NCBI RefSeq assembly: GCF_040678635.1
Contig: NZ_JBFATZ010000003.1
Coordinates: 310,001-374,000 of the forward strand
Direction: 5' to 3'
DNA from: Thermopolyspora sp040678635
Lineage (GTDB): Bacteria > Actinomycetota > Actinomycetes > Streptosporangiales > Streptosporangiaceae
DNA length: 64,000 nucleotides
Made by a program: the position numbers and the translations under genes. Shown here piece after piece: positions 6,430 through 14,551 of the stretch; within the stretch, counting starts at the first letter, position 1, and each line of letters starts with the position of its first letter. The notes under the pieces are model-generated. The model was not told the origin of the DNA and made no database searches. It worked only from the letters and a program-made list of their open reading frames with translations.

Positions 6430-8633
6430 CCGCGCCCGTCAACCCCGCGTCCGTCAACCCCGCGTCCGTCAACCCCGTGGACGCCGCCGCGCCGCCGGTG
6501 GAGGTACGGTCCACGTGCAGGATGTGCCACGGCGGCTGCGGCACCATCGCCACCGTGCGCGATGGCGTCGTGGAGAAGGTCGTCGGCGACCCGGACCATC
6601 CGGTCAACCGGGGCAAGCTCTGCGTCAAGGCGGGCAAGGCGTCCGTTGAGCAGATCTACGGGCCGGAACGCGTCGAACACCCCATGATCCGCGCCGGAGC
6701 CAAGGGTGAAGGCCGGTGGCGGCGAGTCTCCTGGGCCGAGGCGATCGCGTTCATCGCGGCTCAGCTGCGGCGGCTGCGCGACGAGCACGGCGCGGAGTCG
6801 ATCGTGTTCGCGCGGGGCGTGTCGATGAACAACAACCAGATCGTCACCCGTTTCGCGAACGCGTTCGGCACGCCGAACATCGCCTCCATCAACTACTACT
6901 GCTACGGCCCGCGCGTCGCCGCCTGCTCGCTCACCTCCAGCGGCGTCCACAGCGGCCGCATCTGGGACACCGTCGCGATCGCCGACTTCTTCGGCAGGCC
7001 CGGGTGCGTCGTCGAATGGGGCTCGCAGAAGCGGATCAGCAACGACCACGGCTCGATCGGCCACACGCCGATGACCGACGCGCTGCGGGACGACCCGTTC
7101 AACATCATCGTCGACCCGCGCAAGCCGTCCGCGTCCGGCGACGGCGACATCTGGCTGCCGCTGCGGCCGGGCACGGACGCCGCGATGGCGCTCGGCTGGA
7201 TGAACGTCATCATCTCCGAGGAGCTGTACGACCGGGACTTCGTCGAGAACTGGTGCCACGGCTTCGACCGGCTCGCCGAACGGGCCGCCTGGTACACGCC
7301 CGAACGCGTCGCCGAGATCACCTGGTGCGATCCCGCGGCGATCAGGGCGGCGGCCCGCGTATACGCGCAGGTCAAGCCCGCCGCGATCGCCTGGGGGACG
7401 GGGGCCGACCACATCGGCCGCAACGCCGTCCAGTCGAACCGCGCCATCCATTCGCTCATGGGCCTGACCGGGAACCTCGACGTGCCCGGCGGCAACGTGT
7501 ACTGGCCGCAGCCGCGGCTGGCCGACACCGAACGCTGGGATCTGCTCCCGGCGGAGCAGGCCGCCAAGCGGCTGGGGGCGGACCGGTTCAAGGCGCTCAC
7601 CCAACGGCCGACCGTGTACGCCCACCCCCCGTCGGTGTTCCGGGCCATCCTGACCGGCGAGCCGTACCCGGTGAAGGGCATGCTCGTGCTCGGCAACAAC
7701 CCCGCCGTCTGCTACCCGGACACCGCGTCGGTGACGGCCGCGCTCCGGAAACTGGATCTCCTCGTCGTGAGCGAGATCTTCATGACGCCCACGGCGGAAC
7801 TCGCCGACGTCGTCCTGCCCGCGGCGAGCAACCTGGAGCGGGACGACCCGCGCCTGTACATGCACATCAAGGCGCCGGACGGCACGCTCATCGACACCGC
7901 GACGCGGACCGCCGTCCGGATCGGCGAACGGCGCTCCGACTGGGAGTTCTTGATCGACCTCGCGCACGAGCTGGGCATGGCGGAGCATTTCCCCTCGCTG
8001 ACCGCGTTCGCCGACGAGGCGCTCGCGCCCACCGGCATGACCTGGGAGGAGTTGAAGGCGCGGGACGACCTCGTCGTCGAGCCGCTGCGCTACCGCAAGT
8101 ACGAGCAGGACGGCTTCGGCACGCCCACCGGCAAGTTCGAATTGTGGTCGACCACGCTCGAACGCTGGGGGTACGACCCGCTGCCGAGCCACGTCGAGCC
8201 GGCGCGGAGCCCGGTGTCGACGCCGGACCTGCACGCGGACTACCCGCTGATCCTCAGCACGGGCGTCCGGCAGCCCATGTACTGGAACTCCAACGGGCAT
8301 CCGCTGCCCACGCTGCGCAGGCTGCAACGCGAACCCGTCCTGGAGATCCACGAGGACACGGCCGCGCGGTACGGGCTGGTGCACAAAGGGCGGGCGTGGG
8401 TGGAGACCCCGGCCGGACGGCTGCGGATGCGGGTGCGCTGCACCACGACGACGCACCCGCAGGTGGTCTCGATCCCGCACGGCTGGTGGCGGCCCGAAGC
8501 CCCCGGCCCCGATCACGACATTTTCCACGTGTGCGCGAACGTGCTGATCGACGACGATCTCGACCAGTGCGATCCCATTCTCGGCTCCAGTCCGCTGAAG
8601 GCGCTGCTGTGCCGCGTGCTGCCCGCCGACTGA
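6426..8633 (+). CDS. Molybdopterin (bis-MGD) oxidoreductase, acetylene-hydratase-like
   Basis: 735-residue cytoplasmic enzyme of the DMSO-reductase superfamily; no Tat signal is visible. An N-terminal [4Fe-4S] motif is present: Cys31, Cys34, Cys38, Cys66. Cys159 in the NYYCYGP segment aligns with the Mo/W-ligand cysteine. Several stretches (DIWLPLR-GTDAA, LYDRDFVENWC, APTGMTWEE, GYDPLP) closely resemble Pelobacter acetylene hydratase as I remember it, and the length matches (about 730). However, the residue after the second cluster Cys is His, not the Asp needed for acetylene hydration, so the reaction is probably different. The N-terminal tail holds 15-bp repeats (NPASV). It overlaps tmoE by 4 bp, so it is co-expressed with the monooxygenase. 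Confidence 0.85.
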   Translation: MTAPVNPASVNPASVNPVDAAAPPVEVRSTCRMCHGGCGTIATVRDGVVEKVVGDPDHPVNRGKLCVKAGKASVEQIYGPERVEHPMIRAGAKGEGRWRRVSWAEAIAFIAAQLRRLRDEHGAESIVFARGVSMNNNQIVTRFANAFGTPNIASINYYCYGPRVAACSLTSSGVHSGRIWDTVAIADFFGRPGCVVEWGSQKRISNDHGSIGHTPMTDALRDDPFNIIVDPRKPSASGDGDIWLPLRPGTDAAMALGWMNVIISEELYDRDFVENWCHGFDRLAERAAWYTPERVAEITWCDPAAIRAAARVYAQVKPAAIAWGTGADHIGRNAVQSNRAIHSLMGLTGNLDVPGGNVYWPQPRLADTERWDLLPAEQAAKRLGADRFKALTQRPTVYAHPPSVFRAILTGEPYPVKGMLVLGNNPAVCYPDTASVTAALRKLDLLVVSEIFMTPTAELADVVLPAASNLERDDPRLYMHIKAPDGTLIDTATRTAVRIGERRSDWEFLIDLAHELGMAEHFPSLTAFADEALAPTGMTWEELKARDDLVVEPLRYRKYEQDGFGTPTGKFELWSTTLERWGYDPLPSHVEPARSPVSTPDLHADYPLILSTGVRQPMYWNSNGHPLPTLRRLQREPVLEIHEDTAARYGLVHKGRAWVETPAGRLRMRVRCTTTTHPQVVSIPHGWWRPEAPGPDHDIFHVCANVLIDDDLDQCDPILGSSPLKALLCRVLPAD

Positions 8634-8681
8634 TCGCGCACGACCCGATTCCCCTGACCCGACGCGCCATCGGAGCGACAG

Positions 8682-8996
8682 ATGATCCTGGAGATCGCCC
8701 GCATCACCCTCAAACCCGGCCGGGACGAGGAGTTTCTCAAGCTCGCCGCCGACCAGGGCCGCACGATCTTCGAGGAGGCGGGGGGCTGCGCCGGCATGCA
8801 GCTACGCAAGTCCGTCGAGTCGGCGGACCAGTACATCATGCTGGTCCGCTGGCGCACCCTCGACGACCACCTGGTCCGTTTCCGCGCATCGGAGGGCTTG
8901 CGGCGCTGGCGTGAGCTGACCGCGGACCTGTACGCCGCGCCCGTGCGGATAGAAAACTTCACCCCGGCGTTCGACGGGTTCGGCGTGGAGCTCTGA
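8682..8996 (+). CDS. Antibiotic biosynthesis monooxygenase (ABM) domain protein
   Basis: 104-residue dimeric alpha/beta-barrel (ABM/YgiN-like) protein. Typical features are the N-terminal strand LEIARITLKPGRDEEFLK, the later GCAGMQLRKSVESADQYIMLVRW strand region and an HLVRFRASEGLRRW helix. Members act as cofactor-free quinol/aromatic monooxygenases or as small-molecule binders. It lies 48 bp after the molybdopterin gene in the same direction, so it may process an oxygenated product of the cluster. The specific role is unknown. Confidence 0.75.
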   Translation: MILEIARITLKPGRDEEFLKLAADQGRTIFEEAGGCAGMQLRKSVESADQYIMLVRWRTLDDHLVRFRASEGLRRWRELTADLYAAPVRIENFTPAFDGFGVEL

Positions 8997-9022
8997 GTCC
9001 GCCGGGCGCGGGCGTACCACGC

Positions 9023-9061
9023 TCACAGGTCGTTGCCCGCGTACGACAGGGTGAAGCTGGA
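9023..9061 (-). pseudogene. Vestigial 3' end of a second hycE-like gene
   Basis: Read on the minus strand, 9061 to 9023 encodes SSFTLSYAGNDL followed by TGA. This matches the last residues (KSFNLSYAGNDL-stop) of the hydrogenase-like large subunit that ends at 9760. The DNA similarity also spans CACAGGTCGTTGCC just at the stop. Nothing upstream resembles the rest of the gene: the CopD-like gene begins at 9093. It is best read as a scar of an old duplication or of insertion of the 9093-9530 gene. Confidence 0.6.
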
Positions 9062-9092
9062 CCTTGTATACGGCGTATACGGCGCGGTTCGG

Positions 9093-9530
9093 TCAGGTCG
9101 CCGGGAGGCCGGTGGCGAGCAGCACGACGCCGACCGAGCCCACGAGGGAGGCGACGGCCATGCTGCGCGCGAAGCCGGGGCGGCCGGCGGTGGTGCCCCA
9201 GCCGTGCAGGGCGGCGGCGATCATCACCAGGACGAAGAGCGCGAGCTTGGCGGCGAGCAGGCGGCCGTAGCCGGGCTCGGCGAGCGAGGCGAGGGTGACG
9301 CCCTTGTGCCAGGCGATGGCGACGCCGGTGGCGATCTGCACGGGCAGGAAGAACGCGGCGGTGAACACGCCGAAGCGCTTTCCCACCGCCTTCATCAGCG
9401 CGGCCCTGGGGTCGGTGTCCAGCAGTCGCCGGGCCAGCGGCATCAGCACCAGCGACACGGTGAGCTGTCCGCCGACCCACAGGGCCGCCGAGACGACGTG
9501 CAGGAACCGGACGACCGCCCACCAGGTCAC
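9093..9530 (-). CDS. CopD/DUF2269-like four-helix membrane protein
   Basis: 145 residues with four hydrophobic segments. The N-terminus (WAVVRFLHVVSAALWVGGQL) is the signature of the CopD/DUF2269 type of integral membrane proteins, with a His in the first helix that could bind metal or haem. Function in this family is poorly known; some members take part in copper handling, others are linked to respiratory complexes. GTG start with GGAG upstream. A perfect DosR-like palindrome lies 154 bp upstream. It sits between a remnant of the large subunit and the complete copy, so it may have been inserted at the end of that operon. Confidence 0.7.
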   Translation of the reverse strand: MTWWAVVRFLHVVSAALWVGGQLTVSLVLMPLARRLLDTDPRAALMKAVGKRFGVFTAAFFLPVQIATGVAIAWHKGVTLASLAEPGYGRLLAAKLALFVLVMIAAALHGWGTTAGRPGFARSMAVASLVGSVGVVLLATGLPAT

Positions 9531-9683
9531 GGCCGCGCTCCACGGGCAGGCGATTGCGCGGCGAAGACCATCAGGAGATCACCCCTTCGGCAGGCGACGG
9601 AGCCGGTTCCCGCACGTCCCTCGCCGCTAGGCACCGTAACGGGCGGGGACGCCGGGTCGGCGGTGCGAAGGTCATCAATCAAT

Positions 9684-9716
9684 GGGACTATAGTCCCATA
9701 GTGGGATAAAGGCCTA
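9684..9716. promoter_or_regulatory. Perfect DosR-like palindrome plus adjacent weaker copy
   Basis: GGGACTATAGTCCC (9684-9697) is a perfect 14-bp palindrome and equals the core of the mycobacterial DosR box (GGGACTWWAGTCCC). GGGATAAAGGCCTA (9703-9716), 5 bp further, looks like a second, weaker site. Paired boxes are common for DosR targets. The nearest downstream gene is the CopD-like gene (start 9530). Confidence 0.75.
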
Positions 9717-9759
9717 TAAATCACGCTTCCAGCTCCCGAGACCGACCCGCCGTACGGAC

Positions 9760-11361
9760 TCACAGGTCGTTGCCGGCGTAGGAGAGGTTGAAGCTCTTGT
9801 TGACCAGGGGGAAGTCCGGGACGATCGCCCCGGCCAGGGCCACCGGCAACGCGGGCCAGTTGAAGAACGACGGATCGACGACCTTGACCCGCGACAGCGT
9901 GCCGTCGGCGGCGAGCTCCGCGCGGTGGGCGATCGTCCCCCGCCAGCCCTCGACGAGCCCGACGCCCGACCGGGGAGCGCCGTCCGCGTCCCGCGCCCCC
10001 GCGGTCAGGGGCCTGGTGACCGGCCCCGGCCGCCACGACCCGGCGGCGAGCTCGTCCACCAGCGCGACGATCAGACGCACGGAGGCGGCGAACTCCCCGG
10101 CGCGCACCTGGAACCGGCCCAGCACATCCCCGCCCTCGGCGGTGACCGGCGTGAACCCCCGCAGGTTGACGAAGGGGTGGTCGGCCCGCGCGTCGGCGGC
10201 GAGGCCGCTCGCCCGCGCCACGTACCCCAGCGCGCCCAGGTCCCGGGCGGCCTCGGGGCTCAGGATCGCGGTGCCGGTGAAGCGGTCGGCGACGACGGTG
10301 TGCCCGAGCGCCAGCTCGGCGATCTCGGCGACGTCGGCGGCGATCTCCTCCAGTGCCCGCCGGTCGGGCAGGTCGCGCAGCTCGGACCCGCCCGGCACGA
10401 CCCCGCCGCGCAGCAGCCGGTGCCCGGCCACCTCGGCGTTGATCCGCATGAGCCGCTCCCGCACCCGCCCGGCGTGCGCGTGCAGGATGCCGTGCGCGAC
10501 ATCGTTGCACAGCGCCCCGAGGTCGGTGACGTGGTTGTAAAGCCGCTCCAGCTCCAGCAGCACGGCCCGCTCGCGCAGCGCCCGCTCCGGCACCTCGCAG
10601 CCGAGGGCCTCCTCGACGGCCTGGCAGTACGCGATCGCGTGCCCGACCGTGGTGTCGCCGCTGATCCGCTCGGCGAGCGCCAGCCCCTCCGGCACGGTGC
10701 GGCCGCCGAACAGCCGCTCGATGCCCTTGTGCACGAACCACAGCCGCGCCTTCAGCTTCAGGATGGTCTCCCCGACCACGGAGAAGCGGAAGTGCCCCGG
10801 CTCGATCAGCCCGGCGTGCACCGGCCCGACCGGGATCTCGTAGACGCCCGGCCCCTCCACGGTGACGAACGGGAACGGCCCCTCCGGGTCGCCGAACTCC
10901 GGCGGCGGCCCCGCGTCGGCGCGCATGGGGTACCAGCCGCGCGGCCAGTGGTGGTGGCGCACGAGCCGCCGGGGCAGCGGGTGATTCTCGGGGACGATAC
11001 CGTACAGGTCACGCATCTCGCGCTCGAAACGCCCGGCCGGGAACGACAGCGCCGCCAGGCTGGGGAGCGCCGGTTCGTTCGGGTCGAGTCGCACGTGCAG
11101 CTCGGTGCGCCGGTCCGGCCCGCCCGCCGTGAACAGGTACACCACGCGCATCGCGCCGGGGTCCTCGTGGGCGGCGACCAGCGCCAGCCGGTGTCCCGAC
11201 TCCAGCAGCGCGCCCACCTCCCCGGCGAGCGCGCCGGGCGAGACGTCCCGCACCTGCCGTACGGGGCGGTCGGGGCGGGCCGAGGCGGGCGCGGGGCCGC
11301 CGCCGACCTCGGGGCGATCGGCGCCCACGGAATCGCCCGCAGGGGTGTGGTACGTCGTCAT
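9760..11361 (-). CDS. hycE: Hydrogenase-4/complex-I-like large subunit without NiFe ligands (HycE-like)
   Basis: 533 residues. An N-terminal NuoC-like 30-kDa domain (about 60-170, ending in the MRDLYGIVPENHP region) is fused to a NuoD/HycE-like 49-kDa domain, as in HycE/HyfG. Active NiFe hydrogenases have two CxxC pairs. Here the first reads ERISGDTTVGH instead of ERxCGxCxxxH and the C-terminal DPCxxC reads VVDPSFFN, so all four metal cysteines are missing. The protein ends NKSFNLSYAGNDL, matching my recollection of the M. tuberculosis Rv0087 type. It is therefore an energy-converting-hydrogenase-related (Ehr) subunit that cannot make a NiFe site; it may react with a quinone or another carrier. 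Last gene of the ArsR-led operon; ATG overlaps the upstream stop. Confidence 0.85.
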   Translation of the reverse strand: MTTYHTPAGDSVGADRPEVGGGPAPASARPDRPVRQVRDVSPGALAGEVGALLESGHRLALVAAHEDPGAMRVVYLFTAGGPDRRTELHVRLDPNEPALPSLAALSFPAGRFEREMRDLYGIVPENHPLPRRLVRHHHWPRGWYPMRADAGPPPEFGDPEGPFPFVTVEGPGVYEIPVGPVHAGLIEPGHFRFSVVGETILKLKARLWFVHKGIERLFGGRTVPEGLALAERISGDTTVGHAIAYCQAVEEALGCEVPERALRERAVLLELERLYNHVTDLGALCNDVAHGILHAHAGRVRERLMRINAEVAGHRLLRGGVVPGGSELRDLPDRRALEEIAADVAEIAELALGHTVVADRFTGTAILSPEAARDLGALGYVARASGLAADARADHPFVNLRGFTPVTAEGGDVLGRFQVRAGEFAASVRLIVALVDELAAGSWRPGPVTRPLTAGARDADGAPRSGVGLVEGWRGTIAHRAELAADGTLSRVKVVDPSFFNWPALPVALAGAIVPDFPLVNKSFNLSYAGNDL

Positions 11362-12875
11362 CGCACGGCTCCCGTCAGCTCGGCGGCGGTCTCCAGCAGC
11401 GTCACCAGCGGCCCGGCCGCGACGCCGATGGCCGCGCAGGCGGCCAGCCCGACCACGATCGGCGCGGCCGCGGTGACCGGGAACCGCACGGCCGCCGCAG
11501 CGCGGTCCCCGCCGCCGCCGGAACCGCCACCCGTGTCGGCGGCGGGCGGCCCGAGCAGCATCCCCCGGGCCCGGCCGAGCACCGCGGCCACGATCACCAG
11601 CATGAGCACGAGCGCCGCCGCCACCGCCCAGCCGAGCCCGGCGTCGAACCCGGCCCGGACGATCCCGACCTCGCTGGCGAACAGGCTGAACGGCGGCATC
11701 CCGAGCAGCGCGAGCAGCCCGAGCGCGAACGCCCCGGCCACCAGCGGCGCGCGGCGTGCCAGCCCGCGCACGGCCGCGATCCGGCTGCTTCCCACGCCCT
11801 GCTGGATGTAGCCGGAGGAGAGGAACAAGGCCGACTTGCCGAGGCCGTGCCCGAGCACGTGCAGCAGGACGGCGGCCATCGCGAGCCGGGTGCCGATCGC
11901 CGCGCCGAGCGCGACCAGCCCCATGTGCTCGATGCTGGAGTAGGCGAGCAACCGCTTGTAGTCCCGCTGGGCCAGCAGCAGCGCCGCCGACACCGCGAGC
12001 GAGGCGAGCGCGACCACGACCAGCAGCGTCCGGGTGAAGCCCACGCCGAGCGCCACGTCCGCGATCACCTTGACGCGCAGGATGGCGTAGAACGCCACCG
12101 ACAGCAGCACCCCCGACATGAGCGCCGACACCGGCGCGGGCGCCTGGCTGTGCGCGTCTGGCAGCCAGGCGTGCATCGGCGCGAGCCCCGCCTTGGTGCC
12201 GAAGCCGAGCACGAGCAGCGCGACCGCGATCCGCATCACGCCCGGATCCAGCTCGGCGGCGTGCGCGGACAGGATCGCCCAGTCCAGCGCCCCCGCCTCG
12301 GGCACGCGCGCGTGCAGCGCCGCGTAGTGCGCGAGCACCAGCCCGAGCAGCGCGAGCGCGATCCCCACCGAGCAGATCACCACGTACTTCCAGGCGGCCT
12401 CGGTCGCCTTGCGCGTACGGCGATGCCCCACGAGGAACGCGGTCAGGATCGTCGTGGCCTCCACCGCCACCCACAGCACGCCGAGGTTCGCCGCGAGCAC
12501 CGCCAGCGCCATCGCGGCCACGAACCCCTGGGTGAACACCCCGTACCTGCGGGTGGCCCGCGGGCCGGTGTGCCGCGCCGCCAGCTCGGCGGCGAGGTAC
12601 GACGGGCTGGCGAGCATCGCCGCCAGCGCCACCGCCCCGATCACGATGAGCATGAACGCGCTCAGCGCGTCCGCCCGCAGCAGCCCGCCGAGCGCCGTCA
12701 GCGCCCGCCCCTCGCGGGTGGTCGTCACGGCGAGCGCGACCGCGGCCGCGAGCAGCCCGGCCGCCGCGACCGCCCCCAGCCAGGCGATCACCCGCCGCCA
12801 TCCGAACACGGCGTACCCGACCGCCGCGACCGCCGGCAGCCCCACGGGCGCCAGCACCAGCATCTGGTGGTCCAT
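11358..12875 (-). CDS. hycQ: Proton-pumping NuoL/M/N-like subunit (HycQ/HyfF-like)
   Basis: 505 residues, about 14 membrane segments, an antiporter-type subunit (proton-conducting membrane transporter family). Conserved features include the WVAVEATTILTAFLVGH region, with its Glu in helix 5, and the GTKAGLAPMHAWLPDAHSQA segment with the Lys and following amphipathic stretch characteristic of NuoM/HyfF. Another conserved stretch is YSSIEHMGLVALG. It would couple the redox reaction of the complex to H+ or Na+ translocation. It overlaps its neighbours by 4 bp on both sides. Corresponds to Rv0086 (hycQ) by order and type. Confidence 0.85.
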   Translation of the reverse strand: MDHQMLVLAPVGLPAVAAVGYAVFGWRRVIAWLGAVAAAGLLAAAVALAVTTTREGRALTALGGLLRADALSAFMLIVIGAVALAAMLASPSYLAAELAARHTGPRATRRYGVFTQGFVAAMALAVLAANLGVLWVAVEATTILTAFLVGHRRTRKATEAAWKYVVICSVGIALALLGLVLAHYAALHARVPEAGALDWAILSAHAAELDPGVMRIAVALLVLGFGTKAGLAPMHAWLPDAHSQAPAPVSALMSGVLLSVAFYAILRVKVIADVALGVGFTRTLLVVVALASLAVSAALLLAQRDYKRLLAYSSIEHMGLVALGAAIGTRLAMAAVLLHVLGHGLGKSALFLSSGYIQQGVGSSRIAAVRGLARRAPLVAGAFALGLLALLGMPPFSLFASEVGIVRAGFDAGLGWAVAAALVLMLVIVAAVLGRARGMLLGPPAADTGGGSGGGGDRAAAAVRFPVTAAAPIVVGLAACAAIGVAAGPLVTLLETAAELTGAVR

Positions 12876-13573
12876 CAGTCGTGCAGCTCCCGCAACTCGT
12901 CGAGGTCGGTTCCGCCGAAGGCGACGCGCATGCGCGTGGCGAGCACCCGCAGCACCAGCACGGCGAGCAGGACGTCGAGCGACACGCCCAGCTCGACCAC
13001 GAGCGGCACCCCGTTCGTGGTGAGGAACGCCGTCGCCGTGATCGCGTTGTCGATCAGCAGGAAGCCGACCACCTGCGACAGCGCCCGCCGCCGCGTCACC
13101 AGCACGAAGAAGCCGGCCAGCAGCACGGTCAGCGCCACCGGCACGGCCTGCGCGGCGGGCGAGGGCGCGAGCCGGATCAGCGGCTGCGACACCGCGTAGG
13201 CGATCAGCGCGAAAACGGCCGCCGCCACCAGCGAGGTCGCCACGTTCACCACGGGCCGCGTCTCCCGCGCCTCCCCGCCGCCGGGCACGCCCCACGCGTC
13301 GGGCTCGGACCCGTTCTTCCCGGGCAGCGCCCGCAGGATCAGGTACGGCAGCAGCCCCGCCCGCAGCCCGGCCAGGGCCACGCCGACGACGATCAGCTCG
13401 GTGGAGCCCTGCCGTACCCCGAGCACGACGACGATGGCGGTGAGCGCCAGCCCCTGCGCCGCGAACAGCCGCACGATCGCGGTCAGGTCGCGCCGCCACA
13501 ACACCAGCACCCCGGCGAGCAGGAACGCCCCGCAGGCCAGGTCGAGAAACTGCACATAGGTCGGTTCGCTCAT
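12875..13573 (-). CDS. hycP: Hydrogenase-4 membrane subunit (HycP/HyfE-like)
   Basis: 232 residues, about seven membrane segments, in the position of HyfE (NuoK-like role) and of M. tuberculosis hycP (Rv0085). Visible features are the short helices around FLDLACGAFLLAGVLVLWRR and the buried charged/polar pattern QVVGFLLIDNAITATAFL, which is the conserved G-x-E/D stretch of the family. The start chosen is MSEPTYVQFLDLA (ATG at 13573); an upstream in-frame methionine would add eight residues. Ends with a 4-bp overlap with the next gene. Confidence 0.75.
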   Translation of the reverse strand: MSEPTYVQFLDLACGAFLLAGVLVLWRRDLTAIVRLFAAQGLALTAIVVVLGVRQGSTELIVVGVALAGLRAGLLPYLILRALPGKNGSEPDAWGVPGGGEARETRPVVNVATSLVAAAVFALIAYAVSQPLIRLAPSPAAQAVPVALTVLLAGFFVLVTRRRALSQVVGFLLIDNAITATAFLTTNGVPLVVELGVSLDVLLAVLVLRVLATRMRVAFGGTDLDELRELHD

Positions 13574-13615
13574 GCCGGCCTCACGCTCGGCTTGCAAACG
13601 ATCATGAAAGGCACC

Positions 13616-14551
13616 TCATGCCAGGAAGAAGGAGGCCGCGACGGCGAGCAGCGCCATCAGGAAGGACCCGGCGAGCAACTCCGGGATGCGGAACAGGCGC
13701 AGCTTGGCCATGAACACCTCGCCGGCCGCGAGCAGCGCGCCGAGCAGGCCGACCTTGACCGCGAGCGCGACCACGGCGACGAGCAGCGCGAGCGCCCCCG
13801 CCTCGGCCCCGGCGATGCCCCAGGGCGCGAACAGGCTGCTGAGCAGGCCGAGCAGCACGGTCAGCCGGATCGCCGACGCCCACTCGATCAGCGCCAGGTC
13901 GGGCCCGGCGTACTCCAGCACCATCGCCTCGTGGATCATGGTGAGTTCCAGGTGCGTGGACGGGTTGTCCACCGGGACGCGGCCGGTCTCGGCGATGGTG
14001 ACCACCGCGAGGGCGACGGCGGCGAGCACGCTCACCGGCGAGATCACCGCGAGCGGGTCGTCCACCGTGGAGGTGACGATCGCCCCCAGGTTGGTGGACC
14101 CGACCCGCACCGACAGCGCGAACACCGACAGCAGGATCGTCGGCTCGACCAGCGCGAGCACGGTCACCTCGCGGCTGGCCCCCATGCCGCCGAACGCGGT
14201 GCCGGTGTCGAGCCCGGCCAGCGCGAGGGCGACCGAGCCGAGCGCGAGCAGCGCGGTCACCGCGAACAGGTCGGCCACCCCGTCGAGCGGCGAGGCCGTG
14301 GTGATCAGCGGGACGACGGCCGTCACGACGAGCGCGGTCCCGGCGAGCAGCAGCGGCGCGAGCCGGAACACCCAGCCGGTGCCGTGCGGCGCGATCGGCT
14401 CCTTGCGCAGCAGCTTGCGCAGGTCGCGCCAGGGCTGCAGGACGCCCGCCCCGGCCCGGCCCTCCAGCCGGGCGCGGACCTGCCGCATCACGCCGACCAG
14501 CAGCGGCGCGCCGGCGACGACGAGGACCACCTGGAGGATCGCCCCGATCAT
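13616..14551 (-). CDS. hycD: Membrane anchor subunit, NuoH/HycD-like
   Basis: 311 residues with eight membrane helices; the NuoH/HyfC/HycD subunit that anchors the hydrophilic arm and forms part of the ion/quinone pathway. Family signatures are visible: RLEGRAGAGVLQPWRDLRKL near the N-terminus, the RVPVDNPSTHLELTMIHEAM segment with its conserved acidic residues, and a C-terminal KLRLFRIPELL stretch. It overlaps the hyfB-like stop by 4 bp. Corresponds to Rv0084 (hycD). Confidence 0.88.
   Translation of the reverse strand: MIGAILQVVLVVAGAPLLVGVMRQVRARLEGRAGAGVLQPWRDLRKLLRKEPIAPHGTGWVFRLAPLLLAGTALVVTAVVPLITTASPLDGVADLFAVTALLALGSVALALAGLDTGTAFGGMGASREVTVLALVEPTILLSVFALSVRVGSTNLGAIVTSTVDDPLAVISPVSVLAAVALAVVTIAETGRVPVDNPSTHLELTMIHEAMVLEYAGPDLALIEWASAIRLTVLLGLLSSLFAPWGIAGAEAGALALLVAVVALAVKVGLLGALLAAGEVFMAKLRLFRIPELLAGSFLMALLAVAASFFLA

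Noticed and set aside
6426..8633. Formate dehydrogenase or true acetylene hydratase
   Set aside because: No selenocysteine/cysteine formate-dehydrogenase context or partner subunits; the acetylene hydratase Asp is replaced by His. Kept as an acetylene-hydratase-like protein of unknown reaction.
9531..9683. Small leader gene on the minus strand between the palindrome at 9684 and the CopD-like gene
   Set aside because: A frame from a TTG at 9682 is open, but the start would be only 2 bp from the DosR-like palindrome and the product has no recognisable pattern.
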